From Spongilla lacustris (lineage: Eukaryota; Porifera; Demospongiae; Spongillida; Spongillidae): a stretch of DNA of 64,000 nucleotides. The stretch covers positions 512,001 to 576,000 of the forward strand of contig OX442424.1 in NCBI GenBank assembly GCA_949361645.1, read 5' to 3'. Position 1 is the first letter of the stretch. Every line of letters begins with the position of its first letter. The notes under the pieces were generated by a model. That model made no database searches. It saw only the letters and a program-made list of their open reading frames with translations, and was not told the DNA's origin. Shown here piece by piece: positions 53,567-63,432 of this stretch. Both the position numbers and the translations under genes were made by a program.

Positions 53567-56500
53567 CTGTCCAGAATGATCAGCTCTGAATTCTGCTTTG
53601 CTCCCTGACCGAGGTCTCTCTTCTCAGCTTTGTAGGCATCCAGTTTTGTCTGGATGGCATCTGCTATCTCCTGAGTCTTCCCAAGCTCACTACATAGGGG
53701 ATGGGGATGGTGGGAGTGAGGATGGGAGGGAAGGACAGCAACAAGGAAGGCACAAGAATGGGGAAGAGATATATGGGATAGGAAAGATATATGGATGGGG
53801 AGGAGGGAGGACAAGAGGAGGGGTGGAGGACAAGAGGAGGGGAGGAGGAGGGACAAGAGAAGGGGAGAAGGAGGAGGAGGGACAAGAGAAGGGGAGGAGG
53901 GGAGGAGGGGAGGAGGGACAAGAGAAGCGAGGGAGGAGGAGGAGGGACAAGAGAAGGGGAAGGACAGGACATGGCGAGGAGAGAAAGAAGTAAAGGGGAG
54001 AGGGAAGAGGAGAATGTCATGAGGTGGCCACACAAGGGGAGAGGGAAGAGGAGAATATCATGAGGTGGCCACACAAGGGGAGAGGGAAGAGGAGAATGTC
54101 ATGAGGTGGCCACACAAGGGGAGAGGGAAGAGGAGAATATCATGAGGTGGCCACACAAGGGGAGAGGGAAGAGGAGAATGTCATGAGGTGGCCACACAAG
54201 GGGAGAGGGAAGAGGAGAATATCATGAGGTGGCCACACAAGGGGAGAGGGAAGAGGAGAATATCATGAGGTGGCCACACAAGGGGAGAGGGAAGAGGAGA
54301 ATATCATGAGGTGGCCACACAAGGGGAGAGGGAAGAGGAGAATATCATGAGGTGGCCACACAAGGGGAGAGGGAAGAGGAGAATATCATGAGGTGGCCAC
54401 ACAAGGGGAGAGGGAAGAGGAGAATATCATGAAGTGGCCACACAAGGGGAGAGGGAAGAGGAGAATATCATGAGGTGGCCACACAAGGGGAGAGGGAAGA
54501 GGAGAATATCATGAGGTGGCCACACAAGGGGAGAGGGAAGAGGAGAATATCATGAGGTGGCCACACAAGGGGAGAGGGAAGAGGAGAATATCATGAGGTG
54601 GCCACACAAGCCAGACATAATTCACTGGAGAGAGGTGAGGAGGAAAAGGGGGGGGGGGGGGGGGGGGGGGGGGAACTTACTCTCTGTATCTGATAGCAGG
54701 AAACTCTCCCAGCATTGCACAGACAGTAGCCAGCTGGTCTGATATCTTCTCCACCAGCTCTGCTTTCCCTTGTGAGGCAGTAGAGTAGAACCTGTCAAAC
54801 GCCTGGGGGTAATCCAGGGTGAACACGTTGGACTCGTATGGCAGGAAGGCCATGTTAGCCTCCTGAAGGGTAACAATCTCTGTCCCAAGGAGAGAGGCAC
54901 ACACATGTCAGGAGACCACCAGACATATCAAGACCTTACTTCTGGCTGCTGAGCTTGCCCCAAGTTTTGAGAACAGAGAGGCACTGCATTCTACATGGAG
55001 AGGGAGAAGGTTAAGGTGAGAAGAGGGGAGTGGGAGGTGAGGGGGAGGTTAAGGGAGGGATAAGTGTGATGGGCCTGATGGCCAATCGCCACAGAACCCC
55101 ACAGCCAGATATCGCACGTAAGTTAAGGAGAAAGGGTTAAAGGAGGTGAAGCAGGGGTTAGGTCAATGGTTGGGTTAAGGATACAAGGGAGTTTGATTAT
55201 CAGGAAATGTAATGTGAGGCCCCTCCCACTGACATCATGTGCATCATTTGAGGCCCTCCCATGGTAATTCCTGTCATGGTAGGGTCATTTGAGGCCCTCC
55301 CATGGTAGGGTCATTTGAGGCCCTCCCATGGTAGGGTCATTTGAGGCCCTCCCATGGTAGGGTCATTTGAGGCCCTCCCATGGTAATCCCTCCCATGGTA
55401 GGGTCATTTGAGGCCCTCCCATGGTAATCCCTCCCATGGTAGGGTCATTTGAGGCCCTCCCATGGTAGGGTCATTTGAGGCCCTCCCATGGTAATGTTAT
55501 TTGAGGCCCTCCAAAGGTGATGCCATTTGAAGCCATCCACTGTGATGTCATGTAAGGCCCCTCCCACTGTCAAAATCCTTACACCAAAATAAATATTCCC
55601 ACACCACACACAATACCACAATACCACACACAGCTATCACACCCAACATACTTGCAATGAAGAATACGTGTGCAGCCTTGTACAGGCTCTGCTTGTGAAA
55701 ATCACCAATCAGATGACCAATTGACTGTAACAGAGGTGTGGGGAGGTGGGGAGGTGTGGGGAGGTGGGAGGGAGGTGTGGGGAGGTGGGGAGGTGTGGGG
55801 AAGTGGGCCAATGGATGAAAGCAATACTCCACCCACTGCTGCATCATACCCACGTACCTCATCACTTGGAACCATGATGTAGATGGCTTCAAGGGCAGCA
55901 AACGGTTGTCGCTTCTTGTCCAGAGCCTCCACAACTGTTGTTAGAGAAAAAACACTAATGTTTACTCTAAAACATTCCTGTGTGCTATGCCTCAGTGTTT
56001 GTGTGATGTATGATGTAATGGTGTGTGATGTATGATGTAATGGTGTGTGATGTATGGTGTGTGATGTATATGTTGTGTGATGTGTGGTGTGTGATGTATA
56101 TGTTGTGTGATGTGTGGTGTGTGCTGTGTGGTGTGTGATGTATATGATGTTGGTGCACATGGATAAATGTAGAACTCTCCCATTCTTTTGAGGGGGAGGG
56201 CCAAGGTGGGAATTACTAAATGATATAAATAGCCCCCCTCCCACCCCTCCCCCCCCCCAATACACACAGCTCGCCGAGAAGGCATGGCTTACTTGTGATG
56301 CCTTTGCTCATCACCTCGTGCATCTTGCAGCAAGCCGATATGATTCTCGTACTCAGACCATCGAGTACAAGGACCTACATGTATAAGTAGTGCATTGCGG
56401 GCGTGGTTCGATGGTGGATAAAAAAACGGTCGGTGTCATGTAACGCGTTGTTTACATTCGATGTGTACAAAAACGGGCGTGTATCTAAAACAAACACGAT

Positions 56501-56835
56501 TCAAGAAAAACCGCCAACGTGAAGCAGCTGCAGTAGTCTCAGGCCCTTCTTTACGGATGTGCTCATTCCCTTAGCACAACACCACCGTGTTCACTAGACA
56601 ACGGATGGCCCTGTACCGGGTCGCACACGCAAATAAGCTCATCAGTGACTCCCGCTGGTTCCCCTCCCCCCCCCCATGCATACACGCGATTATTGATACA
56701 GTGTGTACCTTCCAGCTTCCTTCTTTGTAAAGTGGTCCCAATATGTCATCCAACACTCCTGCATTAGAAACGTTAGTGGAGGTGCGCAAGCTAGCTTAAC
56801 CACTTACTCTTTGATACCACTGCTTTCAACGCCAT
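44178..56835 (-). CDS. STXBP1: Munc18/Sec1 syntaxin-binding protein
   Basis: Twenty-three exons: 56835-56808, 56758-56709, 56374-56293, 55934-55858, 55724-55652, 54990-54940, 54879-54681, 53689-53567, 53255-53210, 52738-52695, 52390-52335, 48754-48700, 48650-48587, 48285-48220, 47247-47078, 47017-46968, 46330-46270, 45734-45686, 45629-45531, 45346-45208, 44739-44675, 44467-44338, 44251-44178. They give about 616 aa. Matches to animal Munc18 include [99 protein letters not shown] and [13 protein letters not shown]. The protein binds syntaxin and SNARE bundles and drives membrane fusion. A Gly/Ser/Ala-rich stretch in exon 20 replaces the usual SARYGHWHK region. The exon 21 donor is ambiguous: GTATGT at 44678 breaks phase, GTTTAT at 44674 keeps it. 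The orthologue could equally be STXBP2 or STXBP3. Confidence 0.95.
44470..44640. repeat. Imperfect GATGGTGGGGAGG repeat, STXBP intron 21
   Basis: Irregular 11-25 bp units (GGTGTGATGGTGGGGAGG type) extend up to the exon 22 acceptor. Confidence 0.8.
44960..45207 (-). repeat. Donor-anchored repeat opening STXBP intron 20
   Basis: On the gene strand the intron starts GTGAGTGTGTGATTGTGTGA, then about 10 units of 20 bp (TGTGTATGTGAGAGTGATTG) follow. Confidence 0.85.
45432..45525 (-). repeat. 22-bp repeat next to the STXBP exon 19 donor
   Basis: About four units of GTGGGGGCACATGATGTGCA start 10 bp after GTGAGT on the gene strand. Confidence 0.85.
45770..46269 (-). repeat. Donor-anchored repeat filling STXBP intron 17
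   Basis: From intron base 1 (46269) about 23 units of 20-24 bp run to 45770. Each begins GTATGTGTG or GTGTGTGTG, contains CATGTGATG, and many end GGCAG, giving CAG|GTGTG junctions. Confidence 0.93.
46595..46895 (-). repeat. 16-bp repeat in STXBP intron 16
   Basis: On the gene strand about 18 units of GTGATATGGTGGTCAG (some GTGATATGGAGGTCCTGAAG), with AG|GT junctions, mid-intron. Confidence 0.93.
47248..47410 (-). repeat. Acceptor-anchored 39-bp repeat before STXBP exon 15
   Basis: Upstream (gene sense) of the real acceptor CCCTCCACAG|TACGCGCTGCATGTCA there are about four more copies of CCACAG plus the first about 16 exon bases, spaced 38-39 bp by AAGGGGTTAATTA. Confidence 0.93.
47815..48215. 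repeat. Short tandem repeats in STXBP intron 14
   Basis: A CTCCTTCACACTAAC 16-bp array (47835-47930) and an ACATCACACCACACAC array (47998-48215) that begins at the exon 14 donor (gene-strand GTGTGTTTGTGTGGGGTGTG). Confidence 0.9.
49163..50565. repeat. 36-bp minisatellite, about 39 copies, in STXBP intron 11
   Basis: Unit GACATGTGGCTATGTGAGGG plus CTGGACCAGCTCAGAT, highly homogeneous with C/T and A/G variants. Because 36 is a multiple of three, long frames (347-469 aa) are open on both strands; these are artefacts. A 19-bp CTAGGGGAAGGCCCTTC repeat follows at 50580-50632. Confidence 0.98.
51055..51390. repeat. 23-bp minisatellite in STXBP intron 11
   Basis: About 14 units of AACCCTTACTGTGCAGTAAA plus AGT. 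On the gene strand each contains CACAGTAAGGG, both acceptor-like and donor-like. Confidence 0.97.
51590..51905. repeat. 19-bp minisatellite in STXBP intron 11
   Basis: About 16 units of GTACTCTGCTAGGGTGCAG. It has AG|GT junctions on the plus strand, that is, antisense to STXBP. Confidence 0.97.
52026..52240. repeat. 37-bp repeat, six copies, in STXBP intron 11
   Basis: Unit CATGTGGCAAAGAAGGCATG plus GGGCAACCTCCTCTGTC, near-identical copies. Confidence 0.97.
52430..52694 (-). repeat. Donor-adjacent G-rich repeat in STXBP intron 10
   Basis: The donor reads GTACATATGGCAGAG; [24 protein letters not shown] units follow about ten times. Strong G-runs on the transcribed RNA could form G-quadruplexes. 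Confidence 0.85.
52800..53150. repeat. GGGAGGGTGAAGAGTGTAG-type repeat in STXBP intron 9
   Basis: About 18 units of 17-20 bp, purine-rich on plus and C/T-rich on the gene strand. Confidence 0.93.
53345..53562. repeat. CA/ACGAAAACAC repeat in STXBP intron 8
   Basis: Mixed ACACGAAAACAC and (CA)n units ending just after (gene sense, at) the exon 8 donor. Confidence 0.93.
53790..54673. repeat. Purine-rich and 41-bp minisatellites plus poly(G) in STXBP intron 7
   Basis: GGAGGAGGGACAAGAG-type units (53790-53960). Then about 15 units of GGGGAGAGGGAAGAGGAGAA plus TATCATGAGGTGGCCACACAA (53993-54610). A G-run of about 26 (54648-54673) lies 8 bp from the exon 7 donor. Confidence 0.96.
55225..55800. 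repeat. 26-bp and GGTGGGGAGGTGT repeats in STXBP introns 4-5
   Basis: TCCCATGGTAGGGTCATTTG-type units (55255-55500, about 9 copies) and AGGTGTGGGGAGGTGGGG units (55735-55800). Confidence 0.93.
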
Positions 56836-57068
56836 CTTTTAGCCACAAAACAAAAAGTAATTACCCGTAACTACAATTCGACATTTCTCTGTTAGATTAC
56901 GTTGACGCATGCGCACTACTCTCTTTAAAAAATTTTTCTTTTATAAATTTTTAACCATAAATAAATTACGATTACTACAATCATTCTCAGGGAGTGACTG
57001 CAAATTTTCTATTGCATGTGACACATGTGCATGTGTATGTGTGTGTACGTATAAATGTGTACATACGT

Positions 57069-57146
<78 letters not shown>

Positions 57147-57234
57147 ATACAGCGGCCTGTGTGTGATAGGCCTGCAAAAGACACAAAACACAGAGAAGCA
57201 CATTTCCAAAGAACAATAAAAAGAGATTTTGCTG
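56836..57234. promoter_or_regulatory. STXBP 5' flank
   Basis: Upstream of the STXBP ATG: AT-rich sequence with a (TG)n run at 57071-57141. The phostensin-like 3' end lies just beyond on the same strand. No clear TATA box. Confidence 0.4.
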
Positions 57235-57690
57235 CTACCAGATAAGGGCAGCAACGTCTGCACTATAAGCACTGCTGGCCTGGTCAGATTTGTCATCATT
57301 CTCAGTGACAGTTTGGGATGGCACACCAGCTGAAGGCTCCTTCGTGTCCCCTTCAGTACTGGAAAGGTATCCTTTATCGTTCATATGGTCCCCCAACAAG
57401 GAGCCGTAGCTGGCAATTACGGAAGGCTTGTAATTATGCAAGCTTGTGCTTTGCGGGGAGCCCATTGGCTGGGCAGAGTACAAGTCTCTGTTAGCCTTGT
57501 TGGTCTGCAGCATTGGATGCACGGGGAGGGCAAGAACCTGACCTCCCCCATCTGTCTCGTTGCTCCCCTCTTGGTCCTCCTCTTTGATCCCTTCTGTTTC
57601 ATCATAGTCATCGTATGTATACTTTGGGTATGTGTGCTGCACCACCAGGCTGGAGTCGCTCCAAGACACCCTTCTCAGTGGCTACATCCA

Positions 57691-57726
<36 letters not shown>

Positions 57727-60700
57727 TGTGTGTGTGTGTGCATGTGTGTGTGTGCATGTGTGTGTGTGCATGTGTGTGTGCGTGTGTGCATGTGTGTGTG
57801 TGCGTGTGTGTGTGTGTGCGTGTGTGTGTGCGTGTGTGTGCGTGTGTGTGTGTGCATGTGTGTGTGAAAAGAAAGGAGAAAGGTGGCAATGTGAGATCAT
57901 TTCATTAAGGAAAAAATGTTTGCTGTGTGTTATGAACTATGTTAGGTGATGTGGACTATGCTGTGTAGCTTTGTGTGCATAACAGCTGTTGTGCCCATGT
58001 ATGGTAATACAGGTAGGTTGTGGTAAATTTGTTGATACTACCCTACGGGTTCCCTCCATGTTTACTTCCCAGTATTGCTAAAAACTCACTTTCTTCTTTG
58101 GAGGGACTTCCCCACCAACCAGTATAGATTTGATTGCACTGTTTGTACCATCAGTTGGTGAGGTGGGTGGAGACTTCTGTGGTGATGTGGGTGGAGACAG
58201 TATCTTTGCAGGAGAAAGGAATTTGCTGCTGTTGCTAACAACTGATGACACAGGCAAGCCTGAAGTCTGATCCAAGCCATTAGCCTTCACGGCATCAGAT
58301 ACCTCAGAAGCACTCTGCTGAGGTAGGAACGCATCACTTTGAATCAGTTGAACAAGCGTAGGAGCAGAGCACCCTCCTCCATCTTCAATCTCCTCATCCA
58401 ACACGTCGTCAATGTTGGTCACCTCGATGTCACTGTCCTCACTGTCCTGTTCTGGGCTGGGGCTTGAGGGGAGGGCAGGAGATGGCGGCTCTGGGACCTT
58501 ACCTGAAGAGGGGCGCATGGGTGACAGTTGGTCAGGTGGTGGGGAGAAGAGGTTGGGCTTCAGACTGGTCACCTTTGCAGGCTCTGGAGTACTGTCTCTT
58601 GTCGGAAAGAACGCCTCACTTCCAGATGGGGATGTCAATTTTCCACTAAATGGTATCACCTGGGTGCTAGGGGCGGTGTTCTTTGCCTGGCTTTTGGGGC
58701 CAAACTTCCCCAGTAGTGCTTTCACACTAGCTGGCTCGGTAGAAGAGGTGACCTCTTCTGATTGGTTAGAATTAGCCCCTATATGGTTCAAGTTGACCAC
58801 TGACATTGCCTTGTCATTACCTACTGACCAGCCAGACTTCACTTTATCACTGCCCAATGCCTGGGCCCCTGTGCTGGTTTTACTATAGCCTGCTGAAGTC
58901 CCCTGAGGCTTGGCCTTTTCATTGGCTGCCAGATCCCCAGTCCCAATCCTGTTATTACTATCACCTGCGGAGGGCAATGCAGGCTTGCTTGCCATCTGAC
59001 TCAAGGCACCAGCCGTGGTCTTATCACTGCCCGCTGGCTGGTTCAAGGTACTAGCTGTTTGCTGGTCAGCAGTTGGCTTTAAGGCAGCAGGGCTGGCAAC
59101 AAGGCCAGAACGCTTCGCAATGTCCTCTCGTCTCCTGAGAATCAGTGCTTTCTTCCACTGCGGGAGACTTAAGAACTGGGGATCACTCTCTGATACATTG
59201 GCCCACTCTTTAACCTCCTGGAAGATAGGTGGGCGGAGCTCCACACCTTCTCGTTGCAGCAGTTTCAACGGCTCCTTTGTCTCAGAGCTGACGACTTCAG
59301 GCACAGGTGGTGGTGGAGGGGTGGCGACTGAAGGTGGGGAAGATAGGGGTGATGGGATGGGCACTGTGGCAGTGGGGGTGGGAGGTGGAGATAAGAGTGA
59401 GGGAGTTCTCTGGGGCACTGGAGGTTTGACAGGTGGTAGGGCAGGGGGCGCAGACAGTTTTCGCTGTGGTGGTCCTCCATGTTGAGGTTTGGCTGGTTTG
59501 GATGGGGTTGAGAAAGATGTCTTCCTTTGCTCAGTGCTCTGTGCCATGTCTCCTTTTGGTGGTGTTAAACCAGGTGCTGTTGTGGCACCTGATAGTGGTG
59601 TTACAGGTGTAACTTTTGGTGTATTAACAGATGTAAGTATTGAAGAGGCCACAGGACCTTTTGGTGTATCTGCTGGTGTAACTTTTGGTGTAGTTGCTGG
59701 TGTAACTTTTGGTGTATCTACTGGTGTAACTTTTGGTGTAATTGCTAATTTTGGTGTATCTGCTGGTGTAACTTTTGGTGTAATTGCTAATTTTGGTGTA
59801 TCTACTGGTGTAACTTTTGGTGTAAATGCTAATTTTGGTGTATCTGCTGTTGTAACTTTTGGTGTATCTGCTGGTGTAATTGCTGGTGCAACTTTTGGTG
59901 TAACAATGGGTGTAACTGGTGGTATCAGTTTTGGCTTAGCACCCGGTGTCACTTTTGGTGTACTTACTGGCACAGGTGGTGGTGTAATCACTGGTGTCAT
60001 TGTGGATGCTATTGTAGGTGCAACTGCTGGTGTTGGTGTAACTGTTGGTGTAACTGTTGATATATCTGACTTACTAGCCTGTTTAATGGGCTTTAGCATG
60101 ACGGCAGCACGTTCTGGCTCCTGGTCAGCACCCACTGCTGCTGCTACAGGCAAGCTAGGGTTGGATCTCTTCCTCTCAAGAAGAGCTTTCTTCCATGCTG
60201 GGACGGGTGCTTTGATGCTCTCCTCCTCCAAGGAGCGCCTCTTCAGCTCCTTTGAAGGTTGAGAGGTTGCCGCTGTAGCAGGTGGCGATGTTTCCTGGCC
60301 GCTGTTGGTATCACTTGGAAGGTTAATGGAGTGGGTAGCAGAGGCACGTAGTGGTACTGCTGCTGGTAATTCGGTTGATGTTTGTGGCTGGGATGATGTA
60401 ATGGTTTGTAGCAGTGATGCCTGTGGCTGCTCCCCACGGACTTCGGTGACCGGCTGCTGTTCAGTTGGCTGTTGCGCATGTATGGCCTTATTCTCAGCCC
60501 CTGACGTGTAAGAAGAAGGTACCGGCGCTCTCCCGGCATTTGTCGACAGAGCTGATTGGGCCTGCTTTGCTGTGTCCTTTGGCACCTCTGTTGTAGGAGC
60601 TGGGGTGGCCTGTGCTGGGGTGGCCTGCGCGGGGGTGGTGGTTTTAATTGCTTTTCCAGGCGGTTCGGGGCGTGGTATGGTTGAAGTTGACGGTGACTTT

Positions 60701-61599
60701 GGAGGCAAATCCGGTTTTGAAAATGCTGCCGCGAGCTTTCCAATCGATTCTGATCTCGGAATGTTCATTGTCTGCCGTTCAGACGTTGCCAGAATATCGG
60801 ACGATGGGGACTTCGGTAAAGATATGCGCCTTTCAGCAGTCGAATCGGGTTTTGCTAGCTTATCAAACGATGGGGACTTTGGTAATACAGTAGCAGTAGC
60901 TGTCTGCTGCTCAGATGAACTGGCTTTTGCCACATCTACTGTCTGCTTTTCAATTATCGCTGTCCGCGAATAGGGTTTTGCGAGCATATCGAACGACGGG
61001 GACTTCGGCAGAAAAGCCGCGCGCCTTTCAGCAGATGAATCGGGCTTTGCTAACTTATCAAACGATGGGGACTTTGGTAATAAAGTAGCTGTCTGCTGCT
61101 CAGATGAATCGACCTTTGCCACATTAAGTAGATCTGCCGTCTGCTTTTCAGACAAGTCGCGTTTTGCCAGCATATCGAACGACGGGGACTTCGGCAGAAA
61201 AGCCGTGCGCCTTTCAGTAGACAAATCGGGTTTTGCTAGCTTGTCGAATGATTCTGACTTTGGTAAAGTCGATATTTCTGTTGAGACGGGTACCGTCCGT
61301 TTTTCAAATGACTCTGATTTCGATAAAGTCTCTGTCTTCGGACCTGACTTTACTGCTATTGCTGCTGCAGTTCGAATTTCAAACGAATTAGATCTACTGG
61401 GAGTGTTTTGCGGTTCGGGTTTTGCGGATGTGACGGCTGCGTCTTTTTTCTCCTTCTCCCGCTGCTTTAATACAATAGCCCGCTTCCAAGCAGGAAGGTT
61501 GGCCAACTGTTCATCTTCTTTAACCTGTTTCTGCTGCTCTTCGGTGTCCTTCTGCTTCCTGCGTTCCATCAGAGCTTGTTTCCAGGGCGGCACAGACAT
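57235..61599 (-). CDS. Phostensin/taperin-like PP1 regulatory protein
   Basis: Exons 61599-58090 and 57681-57235 give 1318 aa. Four copies of a P-x-W-K-x-A-(L/I) basic motif occur: [12 protein letters not shown] (about 5), [13 protein letters not shown] (about 36), [12 protein letters not shown] (about 467) and [13 protein letters not shown] (about 811). They resemble the N-terminal motif of taperin and phostensin. Residues about 80-290 hold nine [18 protein letters not shown] repeats, and about 540-680 hold [15 protein letters not shown] repeats rich in Ser/Thr-Pro sites. Exon 2 begins [19 protein letters not shown], an RVxF/W PP1-docking motif followed by a family-like segment. If the intron is retained, exon 1 ends KKKVSF-stop, also a PP1-docking motif. 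Phostensin and taperin target PP1 to actin structures (family knowledge). Mostly disordered. An in-frame upstream ATG at 61659 is less likely. Confidence 0.82.
57690..57866. repeat. TG/TGCATG/TGCG repeat in the phostensin-like intron
   Basis: A (TG)n run with CATG and CG interruptions reaches to within a few bases of the exon 2 acceptor (57682), so the gene-strand acceptor has a CA-rich rather than pyrimidine-rich approach. Confidence 0.9.
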
Positions 61600-62024
61600 T
61601 TTGGCGTTTGTTAAGCAGCCACGCCTCCAAGGTACTAGTAAAAACACACCCGCTCTCAATAGGATCGAATGCTTCTCTAGATGGGTTGTTGGATGTACTT
61701 ACTCGCCAGCATTACCACCAAACAAAGTAGTATGTCCATAATAAGAAAAAACAAATTCAAAAGAAAAGCAGACGCGAACTCTTCAAATTTTGTCTGTAAG
61801 CTTATTTGGAAATACTTCGGGACCCCTCCAAGTATGAATTCGATTATATCACTAGTAGCTACATGTACATGTATAGGGAAACACGATAAATAAAATTACG
61901 AGTATCATAGCTCAAAACGAGGATCGGGTATGATAAAGACGAGTGAACAGTACACAAACATACACAGCGACACAGCGACACAGATGCAAAGGTCTAGGAA
62001 GAAGTGGACAATGGAAAAGAAGGT
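61600..62024. other. Spacer between POLE3 3' end and phostensin-like 5' end
   Basis: 425 bp, both genes on the minus strand. AT-rich unique sequence including ACATGTACATGTA at 61861. No gene seen. Confidence 0.5.
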
Positions 62025-63321
62025 TTATATGAGCTCCAGTGGATGTGGCGGGATATTCAGACTGTGCTCCAAGTCCATCAACTCTTCACTTGGTGGACCA
62101 CTTGAACCAAAGATGTCCAATGGAGCCTGGGCGTCAATGCACATAGGAGGGATAACACTGGGTATGGTGGCGGTTCCAGGAACAAGAGGCAGTGGGTTGG
62201 CCTGATCAGGTCCTGTAGGACCGGGTGTCGGTCCTTGCTTCTTCTTGCGGTCAGCTGCTGCATCCCTCTTCTCCTTCTGATCGTGTTTGTAGGCTGCGAG
62301 TTGAATCAAACATGAAACCCATGCAAGAATGCATATCATATTACGAGCCAGTCCATAGATGAGAAACTTTACATTTTTAAGGCCATAAATATTTTGGGCA
62401 AGGACAAGGCCTATACAAAACATATTTGAAACGCAGCACACTTGTTTGTACAACAGGTTTTATCCACACAACGTACTATAAGATTTCACAAATGCCAAGT
62501 TTGTAAATGCAAATGCTTTTCCTTCTCCTGTTTTTCTGTAAATATTTTGACAATGATATAAACAAACTGCTCCACTCATCCCCAACCTCCTTTCAACAGG
62601 TGACTAGTCTATGCCATGGTATAAATTAAAGTGTCCCATTAGACTGAAGTGGTAACGTTCAGTGCAAGGTTCTTTCTTCCTCTCTCTCCCTCACTCCCTC
62701 TCTCTCCTTTCTCTCCCTCCCTTTCCCTCTCTCTCTCTCCTCCCCCCAGCACACACTGTCACAATAACATTGTTTCCATTGTCTGCTCTACAGCACCACA
62801 TATTATAAGACCCCAGATTGCATAGATACATTGTTGAGTGCATTCTTACCTTCAAGACATTCTTTGAGTTCTGGTATGAAGTGCTGGAACTCCATGTCCT
62901 CCAGTGCTGAGAACACATCATTTGCTGCAAGAGTTTTTCTCTTCCCCTTAAGTGCAAAATTATTTGCACTTGTAGAAAAATGTCAATATGTGACTGCATG
63001 CAATTCCATATGTTTGTGATACTTACCAAGCAGTGGCGTACAAAATAAAAACACCGGCAGCTTTGCCAATAGCTGCCCTAGCCTCCTTAGAAACATTTAC
63101 TCCATCTGGAAGCTAATAGTCAGTGTTAAAATCAGTTATATAAAACTTGTCTTCTAGCCCTTAGTATACGCTGTTGGACTCACCCAAAATACTAGAATAC
63201 AGCTATGTTTATACCATAATGACGTGAGCAGGCAAGTTTTACCATATGCACTCACCGCATCTTTAATTATCCTGGCTACAACTGAAGCTGGTAAACTTAG
63301 ATCTTCCCCTTTCTCGGCCAT
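62025..63321 (-). CDS. POLE3: DNA polymerase epsilon subunit 3 / CHRAC17 histone-fold protein
   Basis: Four exons (63321-63256, 63112-63027, 62968-62850, 62293-62025) give 179 aa with phases consistent. The histone fold is very close to human POLE3: [74 protein letters not shown], then [20 protein letters not shown]. It pairs with POLE4 in Pol epsilon and with CHRAC15 in the CHRAC remodeller and handles H3-H4 (family knowledge). The C-terminal tail of about 70 residues is Pro/Gly-rich and ends HPLELI, unlike the long acidic tail of vertebrate POLE3. The start at 63321 matches the human MAERPEDLNLP; an in-frame ATG at 63372 would add 17 residues. Divergent from CSNK2B. Confidence 0.95.
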
Positions 63322-63432
63322 TCTTCTAATTAGAGCGCACTGAACATAGTCACGTGACCACTGTTCATCCATTTAGGAGTACAGTATAGTTAGTACGTAA
63401 GGCAGTACATTGTCGTGCTAGTTTTTGTAAGT
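63322..63432. promoter_or_regulatory. Divergent promoter, POLE3 / CSNK2B
   Basis: 111 bp between start codons. It contains GTACAGTATAG and GTACGTAAG; no canonical TATA box. Confidence 0.5.

Noticed and set aside
57235..57669. A separate 144-aa minus-strand gene
   Set aside because: Better explained as exon 2 of the phostensin-like gene: a phase-0 acceptor at 57682 joins it to the GTGAGT donor at 58089 and supplies the RRVSW motif.
58412..60973. Plus-strand frames (133-257 aa) with GVTFGV repeats
   Set aside because: Antisense shadow of the repetitive phostensin-like exon.
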